From Serratia sp. PL17 (GTDB lineage Bacteria; Pseudomonadota; Gammaproteobacteria; Enterobacterales; Enterobacteriaceae): 64,000 nucleotides of DNA. This document shows, in pieces, positions 25,982 through 36,750 of this stretch (within the stretch, counting starts at the first letter, position 1; each line of letters starts with the position of its first letter). The position numbers were made by a program, and so were the translations under genes. Where the stretch lies: NCBI RefSeq assembly GCF_017832355.1, contig NZ_JAFIBY010000007.1, positions 124,001 to 188,000 of the forward strand, written 5' to 3'. Below the pieces are notes generated by a model. That model was given only the letters and a program-made list of their open reading frames with translations, ran no database searches and was not told where the DNA came from.

Positions 25982-26203
25982 TTACAACGGCTGATAACTG
26001 AATAACACCCGCTTTTTGGATATCAGCCCGTGGCCGTTCTGGCACAGGTAGTCCACCGCACCGCAGGCCTTCAGCTCTTGCAACGGCTGCCCACAATCCG
26101 GGCAAGTGGCCAACTGCTGATAGTCGCTGTTACAGGCGGCGCAATGGTAGTGCCCCTTCATCCACTCCATCGTTTGATCGCATTGCGGACAGTGCGCTTC
26201 CAT
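25982..26203 (-). CDS. yfgJ: Zinc-ribbon protein YfgJ
   Basis: A 73-residue protein with four CxxC knuckles: CPQC, CAAC, CPDC and the later C-x-N-GHG block (VDYLCQNGHGLISKKRV), the same layout as E. coli YfgJ. It probably binds one or two zinc ions; the cellular role is not known. GGAG lies five bases before the ATG. It converges on the emfourin gene (4 bp between) and stands near the der-bamB region as in E. coli. Confidence 0.9.
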   Translation of the reverse strand: MEAHCPQCDQTMEWMKGHYHCAACNSDYQQLATCPDCGQPLQELKACGAVDYLCQNGHGLISKKRVLFSYQPL

Positions 26204-26323
26204 AAAAACTCCCGAAGCCTAATCAATAGGCGTCATTGTCGCAGCCAATTTGGGTGCGGGCAGCCCGTCGCGAGCGCTACCGCAATCCCAGTGTGGCCAT
26301 TAAAATAGCCTGGTGTACAGGCG

Positions 26324-27280
26324 TTAGATCACGCCCCATGAGCGTAAGAAGTATATCCCCAGCGCGGTGGTGAAAAACGAACCCACCGTGGTGATGGCGA
26401 TAATGTTTGCTGCCAGGGTCGCGTTGCCACCCATAGCGCGCGTCATCACATAACTGCCGGAGGCGGTTGGCGTGGCCGAGAAAAGGAAAATAATCCCTAA
26501 CGCCGCGCCGTGAAAACCGCACAACCAACCGCCGAGGGTCATCAGCATGGGCACCACGAACAGCTTGGCCGATGAAGACAGCGCCGCCACATTGGAAGAA
26601 CGGAACATGGCGCGCAGATCAAGACTGGCACCGGTACACAGCAACGCCAGCGGCAGCGACAGTGCAGAGATATAACTGCCGGTCTGCTTGATCACTGGCG
26701 GAATACCCAAGCCCGTCTGCGCATACACCAGACCGCACACCAAACCGATGATTAACGGGTTAGTCACTATGCTGCGCAACAGCGATAAGCGGCTGATGCG
26801 CTTCCCCTGCCCGCCTTGTAAGCTGCGCGTCAGCGTAATCACAGACAGTACGTTGAACAGGATCACCGTCACCGTCAGGTATAGCGAGCCCAGCGCGATC
26901 CCTTCGCTGCCATAGGCCGTCATGGCGTATGCCAATCCAACAATGGCAGTATTGGCGCGGAAGCCACCTTGCACGAACACACCCCGTTCGCGCGGCTCCT
27001 TAACCAACCACACCGCCGCCATCTCCAGTAACAAGAAAGTGGCCAAGGTCCCAACCGCGCCAAAGATCACCAGCGGCAGGTTGCCCAACAATTGCGGGTG
27101 GTTGGTGGCGATACTAAAGAACAGCAGGCAGGGCAACGCCAAATTGAACACCAACCTGGTAGCACCGTCGATAAAGCGATCGTCCATCAAACGCCAATGG
27201 CGTAACACTATGCCCAACAACATCATTAAGAGATTCGGTACGGTGACGTTGAATGCAAAACTCCAGGTTTCCCAGGACAT
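26324..27280 (-). CDS. AEC-family permease
   Basis: A 318-residue inner-membrane carrier of the auxin efflux carrier (AEC) family with about ten spans in two inverted halves: FNVTVPNLLMMLLGIVLRHW at the start, LVFNLALPCLLFFSIA (span 2 with the family's NL-LP), GGFRANTAIVGLAYAM, and in the second half GAALGIIFLFSATPTASGSYVMTRAMGGN, the conserved A-T-P-T-A-S block. Members export or import organic acids; the substrate here is not predictable. GGAACGCC lies before the ATG. It sits between yfgJ and der on the same strand and seems to be a single-gene unit. Confidence 0.88.
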   Translation of the reverse strand: MSWETWSFAFNVTVPNLLMMLLGIVLRHWRLMDDRFIDGATRLVFNLALPCLLFFSIATNHPQLLGNLPLVIFGAVGTLATFLLLEMAAVWLVKEPRERGVFVQGGFRANTAIVGLAYAMTAYGSEGIALGSLYLTVTVILFNVLSVITLTRSLQGGQGKRISRLSLLRSIVTNPLIIGLVCGLVYAQTGLGIPPVIKQTGSYISALSLPLALLCTGASLDLRAMFRSSNVAALSSSAKLFVVPMLMTLGGWLCGFHGAALGIIFLFSATPTASGSYVMTRAMGGNATLAANIIAITTVGSFFTTALGIYFLRSWGVI

Positions 27281-27337
27281 GGCGTTCCTTCATCTGATGG
27301 CGATAATCTACGGATAATAAAACGATTTCAGACCAAT

Positions 27338-27371
27338 AAAAAAGGGGCGCGGTATCACTACCGCGCCCCTC
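27338..27371 (-). terminator. Terminator of der
   Basis: A perfect 12-bp stem (AGGGGCGCGGTA with TACCGCGCCCCT, four-base loop) is followed by a T-run on the minus strand, just beyond the der stop codon. Confidence 0.95.
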
Positions 27372-27378
27372 ATACTGA

Positions 27379-28863
27379 TTATTTGCTTTTCTTCAGGTGG
27401 CTCATCAAGCGTTTACGCTTGCGCATCTGGTTCGGCGTCAGCAGGTTACGCTTGCCGGCAAACGGGTTCTCACCCTCTTTGAACTGGATGCGGATTGGCG
27501 TACCCATCACCTTCAAAGAACGACGGAAGTAGTTCATCAGGTAACGTTTGTACGAATCGGACAGATCCGTCACCTGGTTGCCGTGGATCACGACAATCGG
27601 TGGGTTATAACCACCGGCGTGCGCATATTTCAGCTTCACGCGGCGGCCACGCACCAGCGGTGGCTGGTGATCGTCGGCAGCCATCTGCATGATTTTGGTC
27701 AGCATTGAGGTGTTCACGCGACGGGTCGCACACTCGTAGGCTTCCAGTATCGATACGAACAGATTGCCAACACCGCTACCGTGCAGCGCAGAAATGAAGT
27801 GAATACGGGCGAAATCAACAAAGCCCAGGCGTAGATCAAGCATCTCTTTCACGTGATCACGATCTTCCTCGCTCATGCCGTCCCACTTGTTGACCGCAAT
27901 CACCAGTGAGCGCCCACTATTGAGGATAAAGCCAAGCAGCGAGAGATCCTGATCGGAGATGCCTTCGCGTGCATCCACCACCAGCAATACCACGTTAGCG
28001 TCTTCGATCGCTTGCAGGGTTTTGATGACTGAGAATTTCTCTACGGTTTCCGTTACCTTGCCGCGTTTGCGCACCCCGGCGGTGTCGATCAACACGTATT
28101 CGCGTTCGTCGCGTACCATCGGGATATAAATGCTGTCACGAGTGGTGCCCGGCATGTCGTACACCACAACACGTTCCTCGCCGAGGATACGGTTAGTCAG
28201 TGTGGACTTACCCACGTTAGGGCGGCCAACGATAGCCAGTTTGATCGGCAAATCTTGCGGGTTGAAGTCGTCTTCCGGCTCTTCTTCGTCTGCTGGTATT
28301 TCACCTTCTTGCTCAGCCCAATAAGCGGCGTTAGCCTCTTCTTCAGTCAGCTCAACTTCTTCCGGCTTTTCACCAACAAACGGCACCAGCACGTGTTCGA
28401 TCAACTGCGCGACACCACGGCCGTGGGAAGCGGCAATCGCATGCACGTCACCCAGGCCCAGCGAGTAGAAATCGGCGGTGGCCATGTCAGGATCCATACC
28501 GTCGGTTTTGTTCGCGACCAGGAAGGTGGCCTTCTGGCGGTTACGTAAGTGCTGGGCAATGCCGAGATCGGCAGGCATCAGACCGGCGCGGGCATCGACC
28601 ATGAACAGCACGATGTCTGCTTCTTCGATCGCCAACAGCGACTGACCGGCCATGCGTGTTTCAACGCCGTCTTCGGTACCGTCAATACCGCCGGTATCGA
28701 CGATGATAAATTCATTACCCTCAACTTCTGCACGACCATACTTGCGGTCTCGCGTTAGCCCGGGGAAATCCGCCACCAGCGCATCGCGCGTATGTGTTAA
28801 ACGGTTAAACAAGGTGGATTTACCCACATTCGGGCGCCCAACTAGCGCGACGACAGGTATCAT
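27379..28863 (-). CDS. der: Ribosome-biogenesis GTPase Der (EngA)
   Basis: A 494-residue essential GTPase needed for 50S subunit maturation. It carries two tandem G domains: first GRPNVGKST (residues 8-16), [19 protein letters not shown]; second GRPNVGKST (about 213), [25 protein letters not shown]; then a KH-like domain ending NPFAGKRN. The acidic linker between the G domains ([24 protein letters not shown]) is typical of enterobacterial Der. Downstream of bamB with 186 bp between, including a hairpin. Confidence 0.98.
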   Translation of the reverse strand: MIPVVALVGRPNVGKSTLFNRLTHTRDALVADFPGLTRDRKYGRAEVEGNEFIIVDTGGIDGTEDGVETRMAGQSLLAIEEADIVLFMVDARAGLMPADLGIAQHLRNRQKATFLVANKTDGMDPDMATADFYSLGLGDVHAIAASHGRGVAQLIEHVLVPFVGEKPEEVELTEEEANAAYWAEQEGEIPADEEEPEDDFNPQDLPIKLAIVGRPNVGKSTLTNRILGEERVVVYDMPGTTRDSIYIPMVRDEREYVLIDTAGVRKRGKVTETVEKFSVIKTLQAIEDANVVLLVVDAREGISDQDLSLLGFILNSGRSLVIAVNKWDGMSEEDRDHVKEMLDLRLGFVDFARIHFISALHGSGVGNLFVSILEAYECATRRVNTSMLTKIMQMAADDHQPPLVRGRRVKLKYAHAGGYNPPIVVIHGNQVTDLSDSYKRYLMNYFRRSLKVMGTPIRIQFKEGENPFAGKRNLLTPNQMRKRKRLMSHLKKSK

Positions 28864-28940
28864 TGTGAAGCCTCATTACTTAATAATCAATGCGTTACTG
28901 CACTATGGATAGACACCAAGAGTGCAGCTTATAAAATACG

Positions 28941-28969
28941 AAACGGCCCCTGAACCCTCAGGAGCCGTT
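28941..28969 (-). terminator. Hairpin between bamB and der
   Basis: AAACGGC-CCCTGA and TCAGG-AGCCGTTT form a near-perfect stem with a four-base loop after bamB. Only three T follow on the minus strand, so it may be a partial terminator or a processing site inside the bamB-der operon. Confidence 0.5.
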
Positions 28970-29049
28970 TTCCCCTTTATCTTTCGTGTCGCAGCGGCGT
29001 TGACTGCACCCCGAAATTTTGGGTACTGAAAAGGTTGCGACGATCGGCG

Positions 29050-30231
29050 TTATCGGGTGAAAGCGTAAACTTTTCCGCCCTTCGCCTGGATGACCAGCTT
29101 ATCGCCAGCGACCATCGGTGCAGACAGGAAGCCGGAGCTGTCCACTTCCTGCTGAGCAACAAAACGGCCGTCCGTGGTGTTGATCCAGTGCAAGTAACCT
29201 TCAGAGTCACCCGTCACCAGGAAACCATTATACATGACTGGCGGGGTCAGGTTGCGGTGCAGCAAATCGCTCTGCGTCCACACGGTCACGCCGCCTTCGG
29301 TGCTCAACGCCACTACGCGGTCGTTTTGATCCACCAGGTAGATGCGACCGGCATCAACGATGAAATCGTTCACGGAGCCCAGTTCACGCTTCCACATGAT
29401 CTGACCGGAACGCAGATCCAACGCCGTCAGGTTACCATTGTAACCTAATGCGTAGACAACGCCTTCAACAATCACCGGCGTCGTGTCGACATCGTTCAAA
29501 CGATCGATTTCAGTCGCGCCGCTCGGTTGAGAAATACGTTGCTGCCAGATCAACTGGCCCTGCTGCATCAGCACTGCGCTGACGCGGCCGTTATCACCGC
29601 CAACAATGGCTGCGCCAAAGGCAACGGCCGGTGCAGACTCACCGCGCAGTGACAGCGAAGGCATATCCAGATTAACTGTCCACTTCACCGCACCGTCAGA
29701 TTCGTTCAGCGCCTGCAGCAAACCGTTCGAGGTGTGGATCAGTACCATACCGTCGCTGATCACCGGACGCGAAATCGCTTCACCGGCAACCTTGGTCTGC
29801 CACGCCACTTTACCGTCTGCGGTATTGAGTGCGTAAACGACGGCTTTCTCACTGCCAACATAGACTTTGTCGCCGGCTACCGCCATGCCACCTGACAGCA
29901 GCGCCGGCAGGTTGCTGGACAAGAAACCGGTTTTCTCAGAGAGATCGACCTTCCACTTTTCATTACCACTGTCCGCGTCCAGCGCTTTCACGATGCCATG
30001 GCGATCGGCGGCATAAATAGTGTTGTCCTGGAAAGCGGGACGCAGGTGAGAATAAAACTCACCAATACCATCACCCACCGAGGTGCTCCACGCTTTGTTT
30101 GGCGTGAACTGATTTTCAACTTTCGGCAGCGGCGACATGGTAACCACGTCTTCTTCACTGTTAAACAGTGAGCAACCACTCAGCAAGGCAACGGAAACCA
30201 GTCCGACCAAGAGTGTTTTACGCAATTGCAT
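29050..30231 (-). CDS. bamB: Outer membrane assembly lipoprotein BamB
   Basis: BamB is an outer-membrane lipoprotein of the BAM complex that helps insert beta-barrel proteins, such as the autotransporter in this window. The 393 residues start with a lipoprotein signal (MQLRKTLLVGLVSVALLSGC, lipidated Cys20) and continue as an eight-bladed PQQ-like propeller with repeated blade motifs (VKALDADSGNEKWKVDL, VYALNTADGKVAWQTKV, LTALDLRSGQIMWKREL). Length equals E. coli BamB (392). It follows yfgM by 11 bp. Confidence 0.98.
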   Translation of the reverse strand: MQLRKTLLVGLVSVALLSGCSLFNSEEDVVTMSPLPKVENQFTPNKAWSTSVGDGIGEFYSHLRPAFQDNTIYAADRHGIVKALDADSGNEKWKVDLSEKTGFLSSNLPALLSGGMAVAGDKVYVGSEKAVVYALNTADGKVAWQTKVAGEAISRPVISDGMVLIHTSNGLLQALNESDGAVKWTVNLDMPSLSLRGESAPAVAFGAAIVGGDNGRVSAVLMQQGQLIWQQRISQPSGATEIDRLNDVDTTPVIVEGVVYALGYNGNLTALDLRSGQIMWKRELGSVNDFIVDAGRIYLVDQNDRVVALSTEGGVTVWTQSDLLHRNLTPPVMYNGFLVTGDSEGYLHWINTTDGRFVAQQEVDSSGFLSAPMVAGDKLVIQAKGGKVYAFTR

Positions 30232-30242
30232 GGGAATTCCCC

Positions 30243-30863
30243 TTAGCTGGACAAGTTATTCAATTTCATGCGCAGCAGAACCTGCAGCGCCTGAGAAGCG
30301 TTAGACTCAATGCCTTTACTGTAAGCCTCGCGTGCACCTTTGGTGTCACCTTTAGCCAACAGCACGTCGCCGCGCGTATCTTGCGCCATCGCCGCCCAGC
30401 CTTCGCCTTTCACGCCATCCAGCGTTTTCAGCGCGTCATCCAGCTTTTTCTCCTGCATCTGAACACGAGCCAGACGCAGATTGATTATCGCAAGCAGGTT
30501 TTCGTCTTTGGTCTGACCTTGAGCCAGCACCAGTTGTTGATCCGCTTTGGCAAAGTCATTCTGCTCAACAAAATGCTTCGCCAGCTCCAGCGAGGCCAGC
30601 ACGCCGTAGCTGTTGCTGTTGGCCTGAGCAAACTTCTGCGCAGCGGCCACGTCGTCCGGCTTACCGTCAGCCAGACGATCGCTGGCTTCCTGATAGGATT
30701 GGGACGCAACCATCATGTTGGCATTTTCGTGGCTCTGCCAGTAACGCCAGCCGACCAGGGCACCAATTCCGAGCACCACGCCCACTGCCAGCGCTTTGCC
30801 ATTTTCGGCAAAGAACCGACGCACGGCGTCGACTTGTTCGTTTTCAGTGGTATAGACTTCCAC
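30243..30863 (-). CDS. yfgM: YfgM, ancillary subunit of the Sec translocon
   Basis: A 206-residue single-span inner-membrane protein with a tetratricopeptide-like periplasmic domain. The span is ALAVGVVLGIGALVGWRYW (near 23-41); Ala/Gln-rich helical repeats follow. In E. coli YfgM works with PpiD at the SecYEG translocon as a periplasmic chaperone module. It lies between hisS and bamB as in E. coli, with 13 and 11 bp spacers, so it is part of one operon. Confidence 0.95.
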   Translation of the reverse strand: MEVYTTENEQVDAVRRFFAENGKALAVGVVLGIGALVGWRYWQSHENANMMVASQSYQEASDRLADGKPDDVAAAQKFAQANSNSYGVLASLELAKHFVEQNDFAKADQQLVLAQGQTKDENLLAIINLRLARVQMQEKKLDDALKTLDGVKGEGWAAMAQDTRGDVLLAKGDTKGAREAYSKGIESNASQALQVLLRMKLNNLSS

Positions 30864-30876
30864 GGTGTCCTTCTCC

Positions 30877-32151
30877 TTAACCTAACATCAAAGCCAGGCG
30901 CGCAGCGACTTCGCTTTGCGCCAGCGTTTCTTGTTCACCACTGCGCAGGTCTTTGACGACAACCTGCTGGGCCGCGACTTCGTTCTCGCCCAGGATCAGA
31001 GCAATACGCGCGCCCCACTTGTCTGCACGGGTGATCTGCTTCTTAAAGTTGCCGCCACCGTAGTTGGTCATCAGTTTCAGCTGTGGCGCCTCATCACGCA
31101 CACGTTCAGCCAACTGCATCGCCGCACTTTGGGTACCGGCACCGGAGGAGATCACGTACACGTCAATGGTCGCCGCGGCTTTAAACTCTGGGTTAACTGC
31201 CTGAACCAGCAGCACCAAACGCTCCAGGCCCATCGCGAAACCGACAGCCGGCGTTGCACGCCCGCCCAGTTGTTCGACCAGCCCGTCATAACGACCACCG
31301 GCACACACCGTACCCTGAGCCCCCAAACTGTTGGTCACCCATTCAAATACGGTACGGTTGTAATAGTCCAGACCACGCACCAGGCGTTCATTGATGGTAT
31401 ATGGGATACCCGCCTGAGCTAAAAGTTCACACAGGCCGTCGAAGTGAGCCTTGGATTCTTCATCCAGGTACTCGGAAAGACGTGGCGCGTCGTTCAACAG
31501 CGCCTGCACTTCCGGGTTTTTCGAGTCCAGAACGCGCAGCGGGTTGCTGTACATGCGGCGTTTACAATCGTCGTCCAGCTTCTCTTGATGCTGTTCCAGG
31601 AACGCCACTAAAGCATCACGGTAGTTCGCACGCGCTTCCAGCGAACCGATAGAGTTCAGCTCCAGCTTGACGTGCTCGGAGATGCCCAGGGCTTTCCACC
31701 AGCGGGCGCTGAGCAAAATCAGCTCGGCGTCGATATCCGGGCCTTGCAGGCCAAACACTTCTGCACCCAATTGATGGAACTGGCGATAACGGCCTTTTTG
31801 CGGGCGCTCGTAGCGGAACATCGGACCGACGTACCACAGACGCTGCTCCTGATTGTACAGCAGACCATGTTCAATGCCGGCGCGTACGCAGCCAGCAGTC
31901 CCTTCTGGACGCAGCGTCAGGCTTTCGCCGTTGCGATCGTCGAAGGTATACATCTCTTTTTCTACGACGTCGGTCACTTCGCCGATCGCGCGTTTGAATA
32001 ACGGGGTCTGCTCTACAATCGGCAAGCGGATTTCGCTGTAACCGTAGCCGCTAAGCACCTGTTTCAGGATGCCTTCAATACGCTGCCATAATGCCGTTTC
32101 TTCCGGCAGGTAGTCGTTCATGCCGCGAATGGCTTGAATGTTCTTTGCCAC
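30877..32151 (-). CDS. hisS: Histidyl-tRNA synthetase
   Basis: Class II aminoacyl-tRNA synthetase charging tRNA-His, 424 residues as in E. coli. Motif 2 is seen in [25 protein letters not shown], the His-specific loops as [15 protein letters not shown] and [10 protein letters not shown], motif 3 as [12 protein letters not shown], and the C-terminal anticodon-binding domain ends LALMLG. Second in the ispG-hisS-yfgM-bamB direction; 138 bp from ispG with a structured stretch between. Confidence 0.98.
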   Translation of the reverse strand: MAKNIQAIRGMNDYLPEETALWQRIEGILKQVLSGYGYSEIRLPIVEQTPLFKRAIGEVTDVVEKEMYTFDDRNGESLTLRPEGTAGCVRAGIEHGLLYNQEQRLWYVGPMFRYERPQKGRYRQFHQLGAEVFGLQGPDIDAELILLSARWWKALGISEHVKLELNSIGSLEARANYRDALVAFLEQHQEKLDDDCKRRMYSNPLRVLDSKNPEVQALLNDAPRLSEYLDEESKAHFDGLCELLAQAGIPYTINERLVRGLDYYNRTVFEWVTNSLGAQGTVCAGGRYDGLVEQLGGRATPAVGFAMGLERLVLLVQAVNPEFKAAATIDVYVISSGAGTQSAAMQLAERVRDEAPQLKLMTNYGGGNFKKQITRADKWGARIALILGENEVAAQQVVVKDLRSGEQETLAQSEVAARLALMLG

Positions 32152-32178
32152 GTGAGTTCTCTGTCCGTTGTCTATAAA

Positions 32179-32274
32179 AATGAACCCGATTATAGGGACT
32201 TTGCCGCCCTGTATTCAACGCGAATACAGCGTTCTGCTCCCGGGTTCATAAACAAGCGGGCTAAAAAGCCCGCC
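32179..32274 (-). ncRNA. Structured RNA between ispG and hisS (SroE-like position)
   Basis: The gap folds well: a closing stem ATGAACCCG (32180-32188) with CGGGTTCAT (32241-32249), an inner perfect 8-bp hairpin CTGTATTC/GAATACAG (32209-32229), and a separate hairpin GCGGGCT/AGCCCGC (32256-32273) behind the ispG stop. In E. coli the small RNA SroE lies between ispG and hisS. Sequence identity to SroE was not checked; an ispG terminator plus hisS leader is the other reading. Confidence 0.4.
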
Positions 32275-32289
32275 GTATCGATATAATGC

Positions 32290-33411
32290 TTATTTTTCCA
32301 GCAAGTTGACCGCGATGCGATTGCTTTCATCCATCATCGACGCCTTGGCGCGGATTTTGGCTTCCAGTTGGTCAATCATCTGTTCGTTGTCAAAGCGTTC
32401 TCTCTGACGCACACCGTCTTCGTAGAAGCCGCTCTTTTTATGGCCACCGGTTACACCCAGCGTGGAAACCAACGCTTCGCCCGGGCCATTGACCACACAA
32501 CCGATAATTGAAATGTCCATCGGGGTGATGATGTCTTCCAGACGCTGTTCCAGCGCGTTCACCGTGCCGATAACGTCAAACTCCTGGCGTGAACAGGTTG
32601 GGCACGCGATGAAGTTAATGCCGCGAGCGCGAATACGCAGAGATTTCAGAATGTCGAAACCGACCTTCACTTCTTCTACGGGATCGGCGGCTAATGAAAT
32701 ACGCAGGGTATCGCCAATGCCTTCTGACAGCAGCAGCCCCAAACCGATTGCCGACTTCACTGAGCCACTGCGAGCACCGCCCGCTTCGGTGATGCCCAGA
32801 TGCAGCGGTTGATCGATGCGTGCGGCCAACAGGCGGTAGGATTGCACGGCCAGGAACACATCGGATGCCTTGACGCTGACTTTAAACTGGTCAAAGTTGA
32901 GACGATCGAGGATATCCACGTGACGCATGGCAGATTCGAGCAGCGCTTCCGGCGTAGGTTCGCCGTACTTTTCCTGGATGTCTTTTTCCAGCGAGCCACC
33001 ATTTACCCCGATACGGATCGGGATATTTTTATCGCGTGCGCAGTCCACGACTGAACGGATACGCGACTCGTTACCGATATTGCCTGGGTTGATGCGCAGG
33101 CAGTCAACGCCGTATTCAGCAACTTGCAGCGCAATGCGGTAATCGAAGTGGATATCAGCGACCAGCGGCACGTTAACCTGCTGCTTGATCAGCTTGAACG
33201 CCTCGGCGGCATCCATGGTGGGAACTGAAACGCGGACAATATCAACGCCCACACGCTCCAGCGCTTTGATCTGATTAACCGTTGCTTCAACATCGGTGGT
33301 ACGGGTGTTAGTCATCGATTGCACGGCAATCGGCGCACCATCACCAATAGGCACATTGCCGACGTAAATTCGCGTTGATTTTCGACGGTTGATGGGCGCT
33401 TGGTTATGCAT
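32290..33411 (-). CDS. ispG: 4-hydroxy-3-methylbut-2-enyl diphosphate synthase IspG
   Basis: IspG (GcpE) reduces methylerythritol cyclodiphosphate to HMBPP in the non-mevalonate isoprenoid pathway, using a 4Fe-4S cluster. The 373-residue protein shows the TIM-barrel start ([25 protein letters not shown]), and three cluster cysteines in CPTCSRQ and [10 protein letters not shown] plus the conserved Glu further on. Length equals E. coli IspG. It depends on the isc operon found elsewhere in this window. Lies 47 bp from rodZ on the same strand. Confidence 0.98.
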   Translation of the reverse strand: MHNQAPINRRKSTRIYVGNVPIGDGAPIAVQSMTNTRTTDVEATVNQIKALERVGVDIVRVSVPTMDAAEAFKLIKQQVNVPLVADIHFDYRIALQVAEYGVDCLRINPGNIGNESRIRSVVDCARDKNIPIRIGVNGGSLEKDIQEKYGEPTPEALLESAMRHVDILDRLNFDQFKVSVKASDVFLAVQSYRLLAARIDQPLHLGITEAGGARSGSVKSAIGLGLLLSEGIGDTLRISLAADPVEEVKVGFDILKSLRIRARGINFIACPTCSRQEFDVIGTVNALEQRLEDIITPMDISIIGCVVNGPGEALVSTLGVTGGHKKSGFYEDGVRQRERFDNEQMIDQLEAKIRAKASMMDESNRIAVNLLEK

Positions 33412-33458
33412 TACTTACTCTCCATTGTTGCCCTGACTCAACGACAATGGCCGCGCAA

Positions 33459-34430
33459 TTACTGCGCGGCAACGGTCAGACGAGCAACACGGTTTGACTT
33501 AACAAACCGGCTTAAATCAACCGGCTTACCTTGATATTGAATCTGTACTGCGGCCGGTGCGCCGATGGTCAATTTGTACGGCGCGGTGCCTGCCAGGCTC
33601 AGCTTGCCGCCATTCTTCTGGCTGCCGCTGTACAGCGTTTTACCGCTAGCATCGGTCACCTGCAGCCAACAATCGGCGGTAAAGTTCATCACCAATGCGT
33701 TAGGATCAACAGCCGCTGCAGCCACGCCCGCGTCTGCGGTCGGCAACGGTGAGGCTGGCGTTGCAGGCGTTGTCTCAGGCAGCGTCGTCTGGCTTGGTGA
33801 AACGACAGCAGGCTGCTGCGCAGTTGCACCGCCGGTAACGGCCGGAGTCTGTGACGGTTGTGAAACAACGCCGGTATCAACCGGCGTAGAACCATTGTCA
33901 GCCAAAGGTGCACTGTTGTCCGCATTGCTGTCGGTCAACGGCACTGATTGGCCTTCACTGTTTTGTGAAAGCTGGGCAGAGGATTGATCAGCCATCGTGA
34001 CGATCTCTTCCTGCTGGGCCTTGTGGTTTTGCCACCACCAGGCGCCGGTCAGGCCAACCACCACGAACACGATCAACCACGTGAAGCTCATCAACCAACC
34101 GTCGCGTTTCTTGCGACGCTTGCCCAATGAGAAGCTCTGCATTGGCGCAACCTTTGCCACCTTCAACGGAGCCTGCTTGGCCAACATCGGCAGCAGTTCA
34201 TCCTCTGGCAAACGCACCAGCTTGGCGTAAGAACGGATATAACCGCGCACAAACGTAGAAGCCAAATCTGCGGAAAGATTGTCTTCTTCGATGTCGCGCA
34301 CGGTAGACATTTTGAGGCACAGGCGTTCTGCAACGGCCTGTTGACTCAACCCGAGTTGTTCACGGGCCTGACGCAGACGTTCGCCTGTCGTCATTGATAC
34401 GGTTTTATCTTGGGAGGCTTCAGTATTCAT
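33459..34430 (-). CDS. rodZ: Cell-shape protein RodZ
   Basis: RodZ links cytoplasmic MreB filaments to the membrane and keeps rod shape. The 323 residues have a helix-turn-helix domain ([36 protein letters not shown], about 16-50), a basic juxtamembrane stretch ([10 protein letters not shown]), one span ([19 protein letters not shown]), a long Ser/Thr/Pro/Gln-rich periplasmic linker, and the DUF4115 domain ([25 protein letters not shown]) to the end. Its start overlaps the end of pilW by 11 bp. Confidence 0.97.
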   Translation of the reverse strand: MNTEASQDKTVSMTTGERLRQAREQLGLSQQAVAERLCLKMSTVRDIEEDNLSADLASTFVRGYIRSYAKLVRLPEDELLPMLAKQAPLKVAKVAPMQSFSLGKRRKKRDGWLMSFTWLIVFVVVGLTGAWWWQNHKAQQEEIVTMADQSSAQLSQNSEGQSVPLTDSNADNSAPLADNGSTPVDTGVVSQPSQTPAVTGGATAQQPAVVSPSQTTLPETTPATPASPLPTADAGVAAAAVDPNALVMNFTADCWLQVTDASGKTLYSGSQKNGGKLSLAGTAPYKLTIGAPAAVQIQYQGKPVDLSRFVKSNRVARLTVAAQ

Positions 34431-35181
34431 TAGCTAAGAACTGCTGGTACTGTTTGGATTGTGGAAAACTTCGCGATAACTGCTTGCCATAGCGTTGCAC
34501 GCTATCTTGGCGCCCGGCTAACGCGGCGAAACGAATCTGTAACCATAAGCTGTCGGCGCTAGCCGGCAAAACATGTTGATAACTATCCAATAAAAGTTGC
34601 GACTGCGCGCGCTTCCCTTCTCCAAATTGCTTTTCTGCCTCCACCAACAGTGGAGTGCCTTTGTCCGGATCGACCTTCAGCGCACGCGTCAACAAGATGC
34701 GTGCTTCGTCGTTCTGTCCGGCCTTGAGAAAACAGTAACCTGCGTTTTCCAGGCTGTCGGCAACCTGACCGTAATCCGGTGCTACTGCCGCAGCGCTAAA
34801 CTGCTGTTGTGCCGGTACATACTGCCCTAAACTGCAAAGAAACGCACCGTAATTATTCAGCACAGTGCCATTGCCCGGCGCAAGTTTGAGCGCCTGCTGA
34901 TAGCGTTGTTCAGCTGCGACATTCTCGCCAATCTGCTGCTCGTAGAGCGCCATCCCCAATTGGGTCCGGTAATCCTGTGGGGCAGCGTCCGCCGCCTTCT
35001 CCAGATTCTGTCGCGCGGCATTTAAATCGCCCTGCTTCAGATATTCCAAACCCAGTTGCAAACGCGTTTGGCCCGCTTCCGGCTGCGCGTTTTTTTCTTC
35101 CGGTGCTGAACCGGAACAGCCAGCCAGTAAACCAGCCGCCAGCAACGTACCCCACAGAGTCAGCTTCATGCCTGCATTCAT
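34420..35181 (-). CDS. pilW: PilW/PilF-type TPR lipoprotein
   Basis: A lipoprotein (lipobox LLAGC) made of tetratricopeptide repeats: [53 protein letters not shown] and [26 protein letters not shown]. The family helps pilotin-like assembly of type IV pilus secretins; in enterobacteria without other pil genes nearby its role is less clear. The start is uncertain: ATG 35181 (preceded by AAGGA, tight spacing) or ATG 35169, which begins directly with the signal peptide; an ATG at 35217 lacks support. Overlaps rodZ by 11 bp, the order rlmN-pilW-rodZ-ispG being usual. Confidence 0.9.
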   Translation of the reverse strand: MNAGMKLTLWGTLLAAGLLAGCSGSAPEEKNAQPEAGQTRLQLGLEYLKQGDLNAARQNLEKAADAAPQDYRTQLGMALYEQQIGENVAAEQRYQQALKLAPGNGTVLNNYGAFLCSLGQYVPAQQQFSAAAVAPDYGQVADSLENAGYCFLKAGQNDEARILLTRALKVDPDKGTPLLVEAEKQFGEGKRAQSQLLLDSYQHVLPASADSLWLQIRFAALAGRQDSVQRYGKQLSRSFPQSKQYQQFLANEY

Positions 35182-35256
35182 TTCCTTGTCTAATGTTACC
35201 TTGGCGTCAATTCGCATAACAGACTGTAAGATAACAAAAAAATCATGCTATAGGAT

Positions 35257-36453
35257 TCAGACCGCACGCACGTTGATAGGTTCCCCGGCCATTTTCTTTT
35301 TCAGGGTACGCTTGGTGCGGTCGATCACTTCACCCGCCAATTGCCCGCAGGCGGCATCAATATCATCACCACGGGTTTTACGAACAATAGTCGTAAAGCC
35401 GTATTCCATCAACACTTTGGAAAAACGATCCACGCGGCTGTTGGAGCTGCGGCCATAAGGTGCGCCAGGGAACGGGTTCCATGGGATCAGGTTGATCTTG
35501 CACGGCGTATCTTTGAGGACTTCCGCCAGTTGGTGAGCGTCGTCAGTGCTGTCGTTGATATGATCCAACATGACATACTCGACCGTCACTCGCCCCTGAT
35601 TTGCATTGGATTTTTCCAAATAACGGCGGACCGCAGCCAGGAAGGTTTCGATATTGTATTTGCGGTTGATCGGCACGATATCATCGCGGATCTTGTCGTT
35701 CGGCGCATGCAGGGAGATCGCCAAAGCAACGTCGATCATATCGCCCAATTTATCCAACGCAGGCACCACACCCGAAGTAGACAGGGTCACGCGGCGCTTG
35801 GACAGGCCAAAACCGAAGTCGTCCAGCATGATTTCCATCGCCGGAACCACGTTGTTCAGGTTGAGCAATGGCTCGCCCATGCCCATCATCACCACGTTGG
35901 TGATCGGGCGTTCGCCGGTGACTTTCAGTGCACCGATGATTTTCGCCGCACGCCACACCTGGCCAATGATTTCGGACACGCGCAGGTTACGGTTGAAGCC
36001 CTGCTGCGCAGTCGAACAGAATTTGCATTCCAGCGCACAACCCACCTGGGAAGACACACACAGGGTCGCACGGTCGCCGTCCGGGATATACACGGTTTCG
36101 ACCTGCTGGTCGCCAACTTTGATCGCCCATTTAATGGTGCCATCGGCTGAACGTTGTTCTTCCGCCACTTCAGGTGCGCGGATCTCGGCAACGCTTTGCA
36201 ATTTATTGCGCAGGACCTTGTTAATGTCGGTCATCTGCTCAAAATCATCGCAGCAATAGTGGTACATCCACTTCATTACCTGATCGGCACGGAAGGGTTT
36301 CTCGCCCATTTTGGCGAAGAATTCACGTAATTGCTGACGGTTCAAATCCAGCAGGTTAATTTTGGCCACAGCCGGTGTTTCCGCGTTAACGGATTGAGTA
36401 GTCAGCGAATTATTTTCAGACACGATGTGCTCGGACGTGATGGGTTCTAACAT
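35257..36453 (-). CDS. rlmN: Dual-specificity RNA methyltransferase RlmN
   Basis: A radical-SAM enzyme that methylates C2 of A2503 in 23S rRNA and A37 of some tRNAs. The 398-residue protein has the 4Fe-4S motif C-x3-C-x2-C in [19 protein letters not shown], the SAM-binding GMGEPLLN block, and the two catalytic cysteines (the methyl-carrying Cys near 376 in [11 protein letters not shown] and the cluster-side Cys). The N-terminus is about 14 residues longer than in E. coli; no better start is evident. First gene of the rlmN-pilW-rodZ-ispG-hisS-yfgM-bamB block. Confidence 0.97.
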   Translation of the reverse strand: MLEPITSEHIVSENNSLTTQSVNAETPAVAKINLLDLNRQQLREFFAKMGEKPFRADQVMKWMYHYCCDDFEQMTDINKVLRNKLQSVAEIRAPEVAEEQRSADGTIKWAIKVGDQQVETVYIPDGDRATLCVSSQVGCALECKFCSTAQQGFNRNLRVSEIIGQVWRAAKIIGALKVTGERPITNVVMMGMGEPLLNLNNVVPAMEIMLDDFGFGLSKRRVTLSTSGVVPALDKLGDMIDVALAISLHAPNDKIRDDIVPINRKYNIETFLAAVRRYLEKSNANQGRVTVEYVMLDHINDSTDDAHQLAEVLKDTPCKINLIPWNPFPGAPYGRSSNSRVDRFSKVLMEYGFTTIVRKTRGDDIDAACGQLAGEVIDRTKRTLKKKMAGEPINVRAV

Positions 36454-36551
36454 AATTGATCTCTGGCCTCGTTGTTACACTTTATGGCGCGAAAGAGTTG
36501 AAAGTAAGTGCGTCGTTCAACCCGCATAGATTGCGGAGACGGCGCTAAAAG

Positions 36552-36585
36552 CGCGCCCCTGACAAGACGACTCATCAGGGGCGCG
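36552..36585 (-). terminator. Terminator of ndk
   Basis: CGCGCCCCTGA (36552-36562) pairs perfectly with TCAGGGGCGCG (36575-36585); on the minus strand CTTTT follows. It lies between ndk and rlmN. Confidence 0.75.
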
Positions 36586-36623
36586 GCATTGTACAAATTT
36601 TAGTAGCAGCTTTCCACGTCTGA

Positions 36624-36726
36624 AAGGCATTCAAGGCATTTTTATTGTTTCAGCCGGTGAATGCCTTGTTGAGTGGAGACGCTGCAGGCTGCGCCCGTGC
36701 CAATCGGGGCGAATATCTTCGCTCCC
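36624..36726. repeat. Intergenic palindromic repeats, GGGGCGAA family
   Basis: AAGGCATTC (36624-36632) and GAATGCCTT (36659-36667) form one hairpin. The 39-bp core 36688-36726 (GCTGCGCCC ... GGGGCGAATATCTTCGCTCCC as two pieces) is 30/39 identical to 24479-24517. Together with the ndk terminator it fills the 297-bp gap between rlmN and ndk, in which I see no gene. Confidence 0.65.
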
Positions 36727-36750
36727 GCGGCCTGAAGGGCGGCGGCTATA

